Assembly: GCA_002343545.1 (NCBI GenBank)
Contig: DDRA01000144.1
Span: 8,694-20,666, forward strand
Direction: 5' to 3'
DNA: 11,973 nucleotides
From: Bacteriovoracaceae bacterium UBA2428
GTDB lineage: Bacteria; Bdellovibrionota; UBA2428
In this document: positions 7,084 to 11,973 of the stretch, piece by piece
Layout of the letters: each line of letters begins with the position of its first letter
Numbering within the stretch: position 1 is the stretch's first letter
Translations under genes and position numbers: made by a program
The notes under the pieces: generated by a model
What the model saw: only the letters and a program-made list of their open reading frames with translations
What the model was told of the DNA's origin: nothing
The model's database searches: none

Positions 7084-8103
7084 TTAGACCCTCCTTTGGG
7101 CCAAGCGGGCCTCGCCCACCAAGCGGTAGTGGCTGGGACGTCCGCCCGCGTCGCGCACGAGTTCGGCCCCCGAAGCTTCGGCTTCCGATCGTTTGAGCAA
7201 GACGTAGCCGTCGCGCGTCTCGACCGCGACGCCGTGCCAAGGCGTCATCCAGCTTTCGTCGCCGACGAGGCGGATGCCCAGCTTTTTGGAGTCGCAGCTC
7301 TGCGGATGGATCGAGAGACGAACCGAGCTCGGGAAGAACTCCGCGATCAACTCGGTCCAGGCGTTGCTGCGGCGGATGACTTCGTAAGCCTTCGCCCGGG
7401 CCTCGGTCTGCAAGCCCGACTTGGTCTTGGTCTGGCCGGGAAAGAGCGAGTCTTCGTACATGAAGCGCGTGATGCCGCGGTACATCCGATTGGCTTCTTG
7501 CTCTTCGGCGGTGGCCGTCGCTTTGGCGCCCTCGCGGACCTTGTTGCGGAGGGAAGCGAGCGGGCTCCCGTAGCGCTGCATGAGCGCATCGCGCATCGCC
7601 ACGAAGTCGAGCCCTCGGTAGTGGTCGTCCAGATTGAAGGTCGAGACGTCCGCGAGTTCCATCTCTTCGATCATGCGATCCAACTCGATCTGATAGGCCG
7701 TGACGTCGCTCTCCTTCATGCCCACGACGTCGCTGAAGACCCGGCCGTCCGAGCAAAGGATGATCTTGATGCCGGGGGCGTAGTAACGTTTCACCGTCGC
7801 CGCGAGTTCGCCGAGAAAACGCAGCGAGAGACGTTCGGCGAAGTCCGGCAGCGTGCCCAAGACCTTCTCGGGATTCGGAGACTTGCCCGGAAAAGCGGGC
7901 AAGACGAAGCTGACCGGCCGCTCCGCCGTCACGGCCGCGGCGATCTTGGGCAAGTGCCAGGACGAGCACTTTTCGCAGCCCCGATCGCCGCAAGTGTCGT
8001 GCGCGCCCGGCACGCGGCGATACCGCATGACGTCGGCCAAAATTCGGCGGGCCGTCAGGCGCGAAAGACTTTCGGAAGGGGCGACTTCGATGGCGGCATC
8101 CAT
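7084..8103 (-). CDS. isnA: isocyanide synthase, PvcA/IsnA (DIT1_PvcA family)
   Basis: A 339-residue enzyme expected to convert the amino group of L-tyrosine or L-tryptophan to an isocyanide, with ribulose-5-phosphate as the carbon donor known for this family. Family motifs are unmistakable: SFVLPAFPGKSPNPEKVLG (65-83), LPDFAERLSL, CSDGRVFSDVVG (117-128), RSNAW (245-249), RLSIHPQ (262-268) and TPWHGVAVE (287-295). An N-terminal C38-x4-C-x2-C-x3-H50 group is also present and could bind a metal. The ATG at 8103 is preferred; an in-frame TTG at 8112 would add three residues, and neither has a clear ribosome binding site. It is the first gene of the operon, 115 nt from the divergent hydrolase gene. 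Amino-acid choice (Tyr or Trp) cannot be decided here. Confidence 0.96.
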   Translation of the reverse strand: MDAAIEVAPSESLSRLTARRILADVMRYRRVPGAHDTCGDRGCEKCSSWHLPKIAAAVTAERPVSFVLPAFPGKSPNPEKVLGTLPDFAERLSLRFLGELAATVKRYYAPGIKIILCSDGRVFSDVVGMKESDVTAYQIELDRMIEEMELADVSTFNLDDHYRGLDFVAMRDALMQRYGSPLASLRNKVREGAKATATAEEQEANRMYRGITRFMYEDSLFPGQTKTKSGLQTEARAKAYEVIRRSNAWTELIAEFFPSSVRLSIHPQSCDSKKLGIRLVGDESWMTPWHGVAVETRDGYVLLKRSEAEASGAELVRDAGGRPSHYRLVGEARLAQRRV

Positions 8104-8218
8104 GGACGGCAAAATGCCCAGTCCGGGCGCGCGAAGGAAATCACATGTTCATATTGCTGCGATAAAGCTTCCTTATGCCCCGTCGCGCGGGCCCCCAACT
8201 TGGCGTAGTATCGACGCC
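8104..8218. promoter_or_regulatory. divergent intergenic region, isnA / M14 hydrolase
   Basis: This 115-nt gap must hold the promoters of the isocyanide operon and the rightward hydrolase gene. For the hydrolase, TAGTAT (8206-8211) lies 7 nt before the ATG and no Shine-Dalgarno is visible. For isnA, TTGGGG (8193-8198, minus strand) stands 17 bp from TAAGGA, a poor -10, so I make no firm call. The stretch 8140-8175 is AT-richer than its surroundings. No recognisable Fur or LysR operator is seen. Confidence 0.4.
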
Positions 8219-9097
8219 ATGAAATGGGGTCAGGCCGAGAAGAAAAACTGGTTTCAGTCGCAAAAGGTCCAGCGTTCTTACCGGGACGACGTGCTCGGAA
8301 AGATCGAAGCGCTCGCGAAAGACTTTGAGCTCGTCCGCTACGGCGCGCTTTCGCTCGATCCGGAGCGCTACCCGCTTTACCTGCTGAAGTCGAAGCGCTT
8401 CGACCCCGCCAAGCCGAGCGTGCTCATCACGGGCGGCGTGCACGGTTACGAAACGAGCGGCGTGCACGGTGCCCTGGCCTTCCTCGAACGGGCGGGCGAC
8501 GACGGCCGACGCTTCAACGTCGTGTGCGCGCCGTGCCTGAGCCCTTGGTCTTACGAAACGATCAATCGCTGGAACCCCGAGGCGATCGACCCCAACCGTT
8601 CCTTCCGCGAGGCGAGTCCGGCCGAAGAGTGCCGTTTCTTTTTGGCCGCGATGGCGTCCCAAGGCCTTCGCCCCTTCGCCCACTTTGACCTGCACGAGAC
8701 GACCGATACGGACAATACGGTTTTTCGTCCGGCCCTCGCCGCGCGCGACGGCGTCGAGGAAGAACCCTTCTCCGAGATTCCCGACGGCTTCTACGTCGTG
8801 GGCGACAGCGAGAATCCCCGCGCGGAATTCCAGCGCGCCATCATCGAAGCGGTCGAGAAAGTCACGCACATCGCGCCGCCGGACGCCGAAGGGAAAATCA
8901 TCGGCCAGAAGATCGAGCAGCCGGGCGTCGTGAACTACCCCGTGAAGAAGCTCTTCCTTTGCGCCGGCTTTTCGAGCGCCGCTTACGTCACGACGACCGA
9001 AGTCTCCCCGGACAGCCCCCGGTCGACGGCGGCCGTTTGCGTGGACGCGCAGGTCGCCGCGATCCGCGGCGGGCTCGATTACCTGGCACGCCTCTGA
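8219..9097 (+). CDS. M14-type zinc hydrolase (AstE/carboxypeptidase-like)
   Basis: A 292-residue metallohydrolase of the carboxypeptidase A/succinylglutamate desuccinylase fold. Zinc ligands are visible as H75-x2-E78 in TGGVHGYETSG and a third histidine in HFDLHE (155-160, probably H159). DPNRSF (124-129) provides the substrate-binding Asn-Arg pair, and E261 in TTTEVSPDSP is placed like the catalytic glutamate. No signal peptide is seen, so it is probably cytoplasmic and may release an acyl or peptide-linked amino acid rather than degrade proteins. The ATG at 8219 has no Shine-Dalgarno but has a -10-like TAGTAT 7 nt upstream; the frame stays open leftward into isnA, where it is only an antisense shadow. 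Divergence from isnA allows shared control and a role in supplying, releasing or detoxifying the isocyanide, which is inference. Confidence 0.88.
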   Translation: MKWGQAEKKNWFQSQKVQRSYRDDVLGKIEALAKDFELVRYGALSLDPERYPLYLLKSKRFDPAKPSVLITGGVHGYETSGVHGALAFLERAGDDGRRFNVVCAPCLSPWSYETINRWNPEAIDPNRSFREASPAEECRFFLAAMASQGLRPFAHFDLHETTDTDNTVFRPALAARDGVEEEPFSEIPDGFYVVGDSENPRAEFQRAIIEAVEKVTHIAPPDAEGKIIGQKIEQPGVVNYPVKKLFLCAGFSSAAYVTTTEVSPDSPRSTAAVCVDAQVAAIRGGLDYLARL

Positions 9098-9181
9098 GCC
9101 GGGGCGACGAGCCTTTCCCGCGCTAGCTCCCGCGTCCGACGCGTTACGAGCCTCGCATTCTATCCGATCGCGCGGACGGGA

Positions 9182-9210
9182 TTGACGAAGATTTCGTCTC
9201 CGGATATCTT
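9182..9210 (+). promoter_or_regulatory. sigma70-type promoter of mntP leader
   Basis: TTGACG (9182-9187) and TATCTT (9205-9210) are separated by exactly 17 bp, giving five of six consensus bases at -35 and a fair -10. A start near 9217 would begin the transcript only a few bases before the first helix of the riboswitch, as expected if the two belong together. Confidence 0.72.
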
Positions 9211-9220
9211 TGGGCTTAAC

Positions 9221-9320
9221 TATTGGGGAGTAGCCTCCTACCCAGGGATTCAATCAACAAACTTGTACGAATGTACATGGTTGAATCGGCGCCCAACCCG
9301 GCGCTTGGCGAGACCAGTAC
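9221..9320 (+). ncRNA. yybP-ykoY-like Mn2+ riboswitch aptamer
   Basis: This is a cis-acting RNA that senses Mn2+ and sits directly upstream of a Mn2+ exporter gene, its classic location. The conserved ends of the class are present: GGGGAGTAGCC (9225-9235) and GCGAGACC (9308-9315). P1 pairs TATTGG (9221-9226) with CCAGTA (9314-9319) with one G-U pair; GCC (9233-9235) pairs with GGC (9307-9309). A long arm pairs ATTCAATCA (9248-9256) with TGGTTGAAT (9278-9286), one G-U pair, capped by TGTAC-GAAT-GTACA (9264-9277). The other arm is GCGCC (9289-9293) with GGCGC (9300-9304). The class match is from remembered consensus; the pairings are read from the sequence. Confidence 0.85.
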
Positions 9321-9326
9321 CTTGCT

Positions 9327-9347
9327 TCGACCCTTCCGGAAGGTCGA
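9327..9347 (+). promoter_or_regulatory. hairpin in riboswitch expression platform
   Basis: TCGACC (9327-9332) pairs with GGTCGA (9342-9347), and the interior TTCCGGAA can extend the stem by 2 bp past a bulged C. It lies between the aptamer and the mntP ribosome binding site (AAGAGG, 9374-9379). No U-tract follows, so it is not a typical intrinsic terminator; control of translation is more likely. Its role in switching is inferred. Confidence 0.5.
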
Positions 9348-9383
9348 TGGCAGAGGTATTGGTTTCCGGTGCAAAGAGGCGCA

Positions 9384-9959
9384 ATGAGTTTAACTTCCAC
9401 CACCATCATGGCCTTTAGTATGTCCGCGGACGCCTTTGCCGTGGCCCTTGGCAAAGGCGTCACCATGAAGGAACCCCGCCTCAAGGAAGCCCTCAAGGTG
9501 GGCGTCCTGTTTGGCGTCGTCGAAGCCATTACCCCCCTCCTCGGGTGGCTTGCCGGGACCGCGGCGAGCGGCTTCGTGGCATCGATCGATCACTGGATCT
9601 GCTTTGCCATCCTGGGCCTCGTCGGCGCGAAGATGATCCACGAAAGCCTTCAAGCCAAAGAAGACGAAGCACAAGTCCGCGCCGTTTCGAAACGGCGCAA
9701 GTTCGCCCTTCTGCTCCTGACGGCCGTGGGCACGAGCCTCGACGCCATGGCCGTCGGCGTGTCGCTGGCCTTCATGAACGCGAACATCTGGGTCTCGGCG
9801 GCGGCGATCGGAACGGCCACCATGTTCATGGTGGCCGTCGGCATGATGACGGGCCACTACATCGGCGTGAAGGCGGGCCGCCTGGCGGAGGCCTTGGGCG
9901 GCGTGGGCCTCATCCTGATCGGCACCAAGATCTTGCTCGAGCACCTGGGAGTCATTTGA
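9384..9959 (+). CDS. mntP: MntP-family Mn2+ efflux pump
   Basis: A 191-residue inner-membrane exporter that removes excess Mn2+ from the cytoplasm; length and layout match E. coli MntP (about 188 residues). About six membrane helices form two related halves. The acidic signature residues recur: D16 in MSADAFAVALGKG and D120 in GTSLDAMAVGVSLAF. A basic cytoplasmic loop (KEDEAQVRAVSKRRK, 92-106) joins the halves. The ATG at 9384 is chosen because AAGAGG lies 4 nt before it and the protein then starts at the usual point; a GTG at 9369 would overlap that site. The gene is preceded by a promoter and a Mn2+ riboswitch, so raised Mn2+ should increase expression. A short gap (76 nt) separates it from the PepSY gene, which has its own ribosome binding site. 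Confidence 0.96.
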   Translation: MSLTSTTIMAFSMSADAFAVALGKGVTMKEPRLKEALKVGVLFGVVEAITPLLGWLAGTAASGFVASIDHWICFAILGLVGAKMIHESLQAKEDEAQVRAVSKRRKFALLLLTAVGTSLDAMAVGVSLAFMNANIWVSAAAIGTATMFMVAVGMMTGHYIGVKAGRLAEALGGVGLILIGTKILLEHLGVI

Positions 9960-10035
9960 TCGGATTTTATTTTGCTCCCTGGGCGGGTTGCAGGGGCAAC
10001 GCGCGAGCGGGGAACAAATAACAGAAGGAGAAACC

Positions 10036-10299
10036 ATGAAGCGACTTATTCTTTTCTCGACACTGCTGGCCGCCGGGACCGCATCGGCTGGACCCGAGTG
10101 CACGAAGGAGCCCAAAGCCAAGTGGCTCGACCAAAGCAAGTTCCAGGCTTCGCTGAAGGAACAAGGTTACAAGATCAACAAATTCAAGGTCACCAGCGGC
10201 AACTGCTACGAGATCTACGGGTTCTCGAAGGAAGGCAAGAAAGTGGAGATCTACTACAACCCCGTCGACGGCAAAGTCGTTAAGGAAGAGATCCACTGA
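10036..10299 (+). CDS. secreted PepSY-type small protein
   Basis: An 87-residue exported protein. A signal peptide, MKRLILFSTLLAAGTASA, is followed by a predicted cleavage before GPEC. The mature 69 residues resemble a single PepSY-like domain: FQASLKEQGYKINKFKVTSG, NCYEIYGFSKEGKKVEIYYN and PVDGKVVKEEIH. Two cysteines (in PECTKEP and GNCYEIYG) may form a disulfide. AAGGAG (10025-10030) lies 5 nt before the ATG. Its stop and the next gene's start overlap as TGATG, so the cytochrome b561-like gene is translationally coupled. Small PepSY proteins are often found next to cytochrome b-type proteins, where they may act as periplasmic partners in electron transfer; that role is inferred from context. 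Confidence 0.85.
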   Translation: MKRLILFSTLLAAGTASAGPECTKEPKAKWLDQSKFQASLKEQGYKINKFKVTSGNCYEIYGFSKEGKKVEIYYNPVDGKVVKEEIH

Positions 10300-10781
10300 T
10301 GAGCTCCCTTGAGGGCGGGCGCTGGCCCTTAGCCGTGCGGGCGATCCACTGGACGCTTGCGTTCGCGCTCGTCCTCAACCTTTTCGTTCTGGAGGAGGGC
10401 GACCCACCGCACTCCTATGTCGGGTATGCCGCGGTTGCCGCCGTCGCACTTCGGCTCCTGTTGGGGCTCTTCGCAAAAAACGAAGCCGCCTTTGCGACTT
10501 ACGGCAAAAACCTCCCCACCCTCGTTTACGCCTTGATCTGGTGCACCGTGATCGGTTTGGGCGTGAGCGGCTTTCTGATGGGGCTTGATGCGTTCTGGGG
10601 GGACGAGCGCGTGGAGAGCGTTCATGCCGCCCTCTCCAAGTTCTTGATGGCCCTGACGGCGATCCATTTGATGGGAGTGTTACTGGATTCCCTCCGACAC
10701 CGTCGCCGAACCTGGATGAGGATGATCGACGGTCGCCGGCCCGGGCGCGCAGAAAGCGCCGAAGCACGTTCGAAATTCTGA
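10299..10781 (+). CDS. cytochrome b561-type membrane haem protein
   Basis: A 160-residue inner-membrane protein with four predicted helices (about 12-31, 39-58, 74-97 and 108-130) of the bacterial cytochrome b561/cytochrome b-b6 domain group. Likely haem-iron ligands are H17 (RAIHWTLAF), H38 (PPHSYVGYA), H109 (SVHAALSKF) and H123 (TAIHLMGV), enough for two haems. WPLAVRAIHWTL is the standard first-helix opening of the family. The C-terminal tail (RHRRRTWMRMIDGRRPGR) is strongly basic and should lie in the cytoplasm. The start overlaps the PepSY stop by 1 nt and has no independent strong ribosome binding site. It probably moves electrons between the quinone pool and a periplasmic acceptor; the partner is unknown. 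Confidence 0.88.
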   Translation: MSSLEGGRWPLAVRAIHWTLAFALVLNLFVLEEGDPPHSYVGYAAVAAVALRLLLGLFAKNEAAFATYGKNLPTLVYALIWCTVIGLGVSGFLMGLDAFWGDERVESVHAALSKFLMALTAIHLMGVLLDSLRHRRRTWMRMIDGRRPGRAESAEARSKF

Positions 10782-10792
10782 GCCCGCTCGAT

Positions 10793-10820
10793 TTGCGCCG
10801 CGTCCCTCCGCTGCTACGCT
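10793..10820 (+). promoter_or_regulatory. candidate promoter, probably leaderless
   Basis: TTGCGC (10793-10798) and TACGCT (10815-10820) are 16 bp apart, and the ATG of the cysteine-rich lipoprotein follows 6 nt after the -10. No Shine-Dalgarno lies between, so transcription would start at or next to the ATG. This is the best spaced of several such arrangements in the window. Confidence 0.45.
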
Positions 10821-10826
10821 GCAAGC

Positions 10827-11156
10827 ATGACGACTCGCTGGATGGTCCTTCCGCTCTTTCTCGTCGCCTGCGCCACCCCGCGGGGTCCCGAAGCCTCTCG
10901 GACCCCCGCCAGCTCGTGCGCCAAGAGCAACGAGACGATCTCCGAGCGGATCGTCTCGACCTGCGGCTACAAAGACGACAACGTCGGCTTCATGGCCTGC
11001 GTCCAGACGCAGTGGTTCGCGCTGCGCAAAGCGATCCCGACGGGCTGCGAAGCCGAAGCCGTCGCGGCCTGCACGAGCGCCTGCACGCAAACCCAACGCA
11101 CGAACGGCAACGACACCTCGGAATGCACCGAGCGCGCCTGCCCGCTGGAACGCTAG
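10827..11156 (+). CDS. small cysteine-rich lipoprotein
   Basis: A 109-residue protein with no recognised family. MTTRWMVLPLFLVAC ends in a lipobox with lipidated Cys15. The mature part has eight more cysteines (31, 46, 58, 74, 82, 86, 100, 105), an even number that could form four disulfides in the periplasm or outside the cell. The region up to about residue 30 is a Pro/Ser/Thr linker, and the rest contains short amphipathic helices (ISERIVSTCGYKDD, FMACVQTQWFALRKAI, CEAEAVAACTSACTQ) that would be cross-linked. The spacing pattern resembles helical Cys-rich bacterial lipoproteins, but no named match comes to mind. It is preceded by a candidate leaderless promoter and is convergent with the secreted-protein gene at 11173, only 16 nt away. 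Confidence 0.78.
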   Translation: MTTRWMVLPLFLVACATPRGPEASRTPASSCAKSNETISERIVSTCGYKDDNVGFMACVQTQWFALRKAIPTGCEAEAVAACTSACTQTQRTNGNDTSECTERACPLER

Positions 11157-11172
11157 GAGCGATTGCCCAAGA

Positions 11173-11676
11173 CTAAGGCTTCACGACGCGAAAGCGTTCG
11201 AAGCTCCGCAGTAGCGTCGGGTCCAACTCGGCGCAGTTGCCGCCGCTTTTCGTGTAGATGAAGAGCAGCGGATCGCCCGACGGCACGGGCTTGAACAACG
11301 AAAAGGCGGATCTCTTTCCCTTGATCTCTCGGCAGTACCCTTCGAGCGTGCCGTAGGCCTGCGTCGCGCCGCAGCTCCTTCCCTCGCACTCGATGCCGCG
11401 GATGAACGCGACGATCTCGCCCCACTTCTTTCCGGAAAAGTCGGCGCGCGGGATCGCCGTCACCGAGAGGAAAGTCTTGGCGTCTTTGACGTGGCGAAAA
11501 CTCGCGACCGTATGACGATCCGAGAAGCCGGGGATCGAAAAGTCGTCCCGCACGAAGTCCTTGGGGACCTCGATCGAAAAGCGGCCCCCGTTCTTGCCGT
11601 CGAACTCGAGGGATTGCGCCCGCGCGAAGCCCACCGAAAGAAACCCGACCCAGACGACAATCCGCTTCCGCGACAT
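11173..11676 (-). CDS. secreted protein of unknown function
   Basis: A 167-residue protein that I do not recognise. MSRKRIVVWVGFLSVGFARA is a signal peptide with a likely cleavage before QSLEF, giving a periplasmic or secreted mature form of 147 residues. Four cysteines (97, 102, 115, 148) may form two disulfides. The pattern RFSIEVPKDF, KTFLSVTAIPRADF, LLFIYTKSGG and a closing RSFERFRVV resembles single-domain beta-sheet proteins that begin with an amphipathic 'FSIEVPKDF' strand, but no enzymatic motif is seen. AGAGGGG lies 7 nt before the ATG at 11676, inside the end of the upstream 28-codon ORF, whose stop is 3 nt before this ATG. The two are therefore probably cotranscribed and may be coupled. 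Confidence 0.82.
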   Translation of the reverse strand: MSRKRIVVWVGFLSVGFARAQSLEFDGKNGGRFSIEVPKDFVRDDFSIPGFSDRHTVASFRHVKDAKTFLSVTAIPRADFSGKKWGEIVAFIRGIECEGRSCGATQAYGTLEGYCREIKGKRSAFSLFKPVPSGDPLLFIYTKSGGNCAELDPTLLRSFERFRVVKP

Positions 11677-11679
11677 GCG

Positions 11680-11766
11680 TTAGCCCCTCTCGAGCAAAGT
11701 CTTGAGCGTCGCGAGATCTTCCCGCGTCCGTTGGACCGAAACGCCGATGTGTTGAGCCGTATACAT
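11680..11766 (-). CDS. 28-residue small ORF with strong ribosome binding site
   Basis: A short ORF starting MYTAQHIGVSVQRTRED and ending LLERG. It is supported by a strong GGAGGG 5 nt before the ATG and by a tight fit: its ATG begins 18 nt after the stop of the upstream gene and its stop is 3 nt before the next ATG. The first half recalls the opening strand of SRPBCC/START-like proteins (HIGVSVQR), so it might be the remnant of a truncated gene; it could equally be a real small protein or a leader that feeds ribosomes to the next gene. No membrane segment is visible. Confidence 0.5.
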   Translation of the reverse strand: MYTAQHIGVSVQRTREDLATLKTLLERG

Positions 11767-11784
11767 GGATTCCCTCCGCAAGCC

Positions 11785-11973
11785 TTAGCATAGCAGACGC
11801 CACGATATTTCCTGACGAGGGTAATCCCAGCTGCCGTGCCACTGGATGAAAAACGTGGGCGTCTTGGCGGGCGTGGGCGCGGGGGTCGTCGCTCGAAGCG
11901 AAGGCGAAGTACGTCGTGTCCGCTTCGCGGACCGATTTTCCGTGGTCGAATACGTTCAAGGTGGAAGGAGAGC
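11785..11973 (-). CDS. 3' end of unrecognised gene with apparent frameshift
   Basis: Reading leftward from the edge, one frame gives protein-like sequence (STLNVFDHGKSVREADTTYF, then AFASSDDP) up to a run of five C (11881-11885, G on the plus strand). Past it that frame degenerates into Arg/His-rich sequence, while another frame continues convincingly through a Pro/Thr linker (APTPAKTPT) into FFIQWHGSWDYPRQE and stops at TAA (11785-11787). Removing one C joins the two. The second segment has no start codon of its own and is closed upstream by a TGA, which supports one interrupted gene. The cause could be a sequencing error, a real mutation or slippage. The function is unknown. Confidence 0.55.

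Noticed and set aside
8140..8175. AT-richer stretch upstream of isnA as a Fur or CRP site
   Set aside because: Only half-site resemblance (a single TGTGA) and no dyad symmetry matching either regulator.
7096..8208. 370-codon open frame on the plus strand
   Set aside because: It is antisense to isnA, which is certain from its motifs; the frame has no credible start context or domain.
9131..9143. CGCGT-CCG-ACGCG hairpin after the M14 hydrolase gene
   Set aside because: Five base pairs, a minimal loop and no T-tract; not enough to call a terminator.
8141..9253. 370-codon open frame on the minus strand
   Set aside because: It is opposite the M14-type hydrolase and would run through the mntP promoter; no protein-like features.
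9945..9995. GGGAG...CTCCC pairing around the T-rich stretch after mntP
   Set aside because: The loop would be about 27 nt and the T-rich part lies inside it instead of after the stem, so it does not fit an intrinsic terminator.
11153..11959. 268-codon open frame on the minus strand
   Set aside because: Only its first 26 or so codons look coding (the frameshifted gene); the rest is an out-of-frame reading across the 28-codon ORF and the secreted-protein gene.

Overview
The window looks like chromosomal DNA of a high-GC Gram-negative bacterium. Several products carry lipobox signal peptides (LAAC, LSAC, LVAC), there is a b-type membrane cytochrome, and genes are densely packed on both strands. 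I cannot place the organism from sequence alone; the many small lipoproteins and mixed gene families would suit a deltaproteobacterial or Bdellovibrionota-like lineage, at low confidence. No tRNA, rRNA, CRISPR array, insertion sequence or phage gene was seen.

Layout. 1-667 (-): DUF3750-type lipoprotein, running off the left edge. 760-1230 (-): small lipoprotein. 1407-2540 (+): Rieske [2Fe-2S] domain fused to an FMN-reductase/flavodoxin-like domain. 2537-3592 (-): class I SAM methyltransferase. 3682-3936 (+): two-helix membrane protein. 8103 down to 3933 (-): a tightly packed run of isocyanide synthase (PvcA/IsnA), Fe(II)/2-oxoglutarate oxygenase (PvcB/IsnB), class A FAD monooxygenase, two-domain SnoaL-like protein and, 32 nt further on, a VF530-type DNA-binding protein. 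8219-9097 (+), divergent from this operon: M14/AstE-like zinc hydrolase. 9182-9383: a sigma70-type promoter and a yybP-ykoY-like Mn2+ riboswitch leading into mntP (9384-9959, Mn2+ exporter). 10036-10781 (+): PepSY protein and cytochrome b561-type protein, overlapping by 1 nt. 10827-11156 (+): cysteine-rich lipoprotein. 11973 down to 11173 (-): the 3' end of an apparently frameshifted gene, a 28-codon ORF with a strong ribosome binding site, and a secreted protein.

The most interesting content is the isocyanide (isonitrile) natural-product operon. IsnA is expected to convert the amino group of an aromatic amino acid into an isocyanide, and IsnB to oxidise the side chain. A flavin hydroxylase and a SnoaL-like protein are translationally coupled behind them (overlaps of 4 and 11 nt), a tailoring set unlike the pvcABCD or rhabduscin clusters I know. 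The divergent hydrolase may be linked to it.

The second strong signal is the Mn2+ homeostasis unit, in which promoter, aptamer helices and exporter gene can all be read directly. Several genes without a clear Shine-Dalgarno sequence have a -10-like hexamer 6-7 nt before the ATG, suggesting leaderless transcripts.
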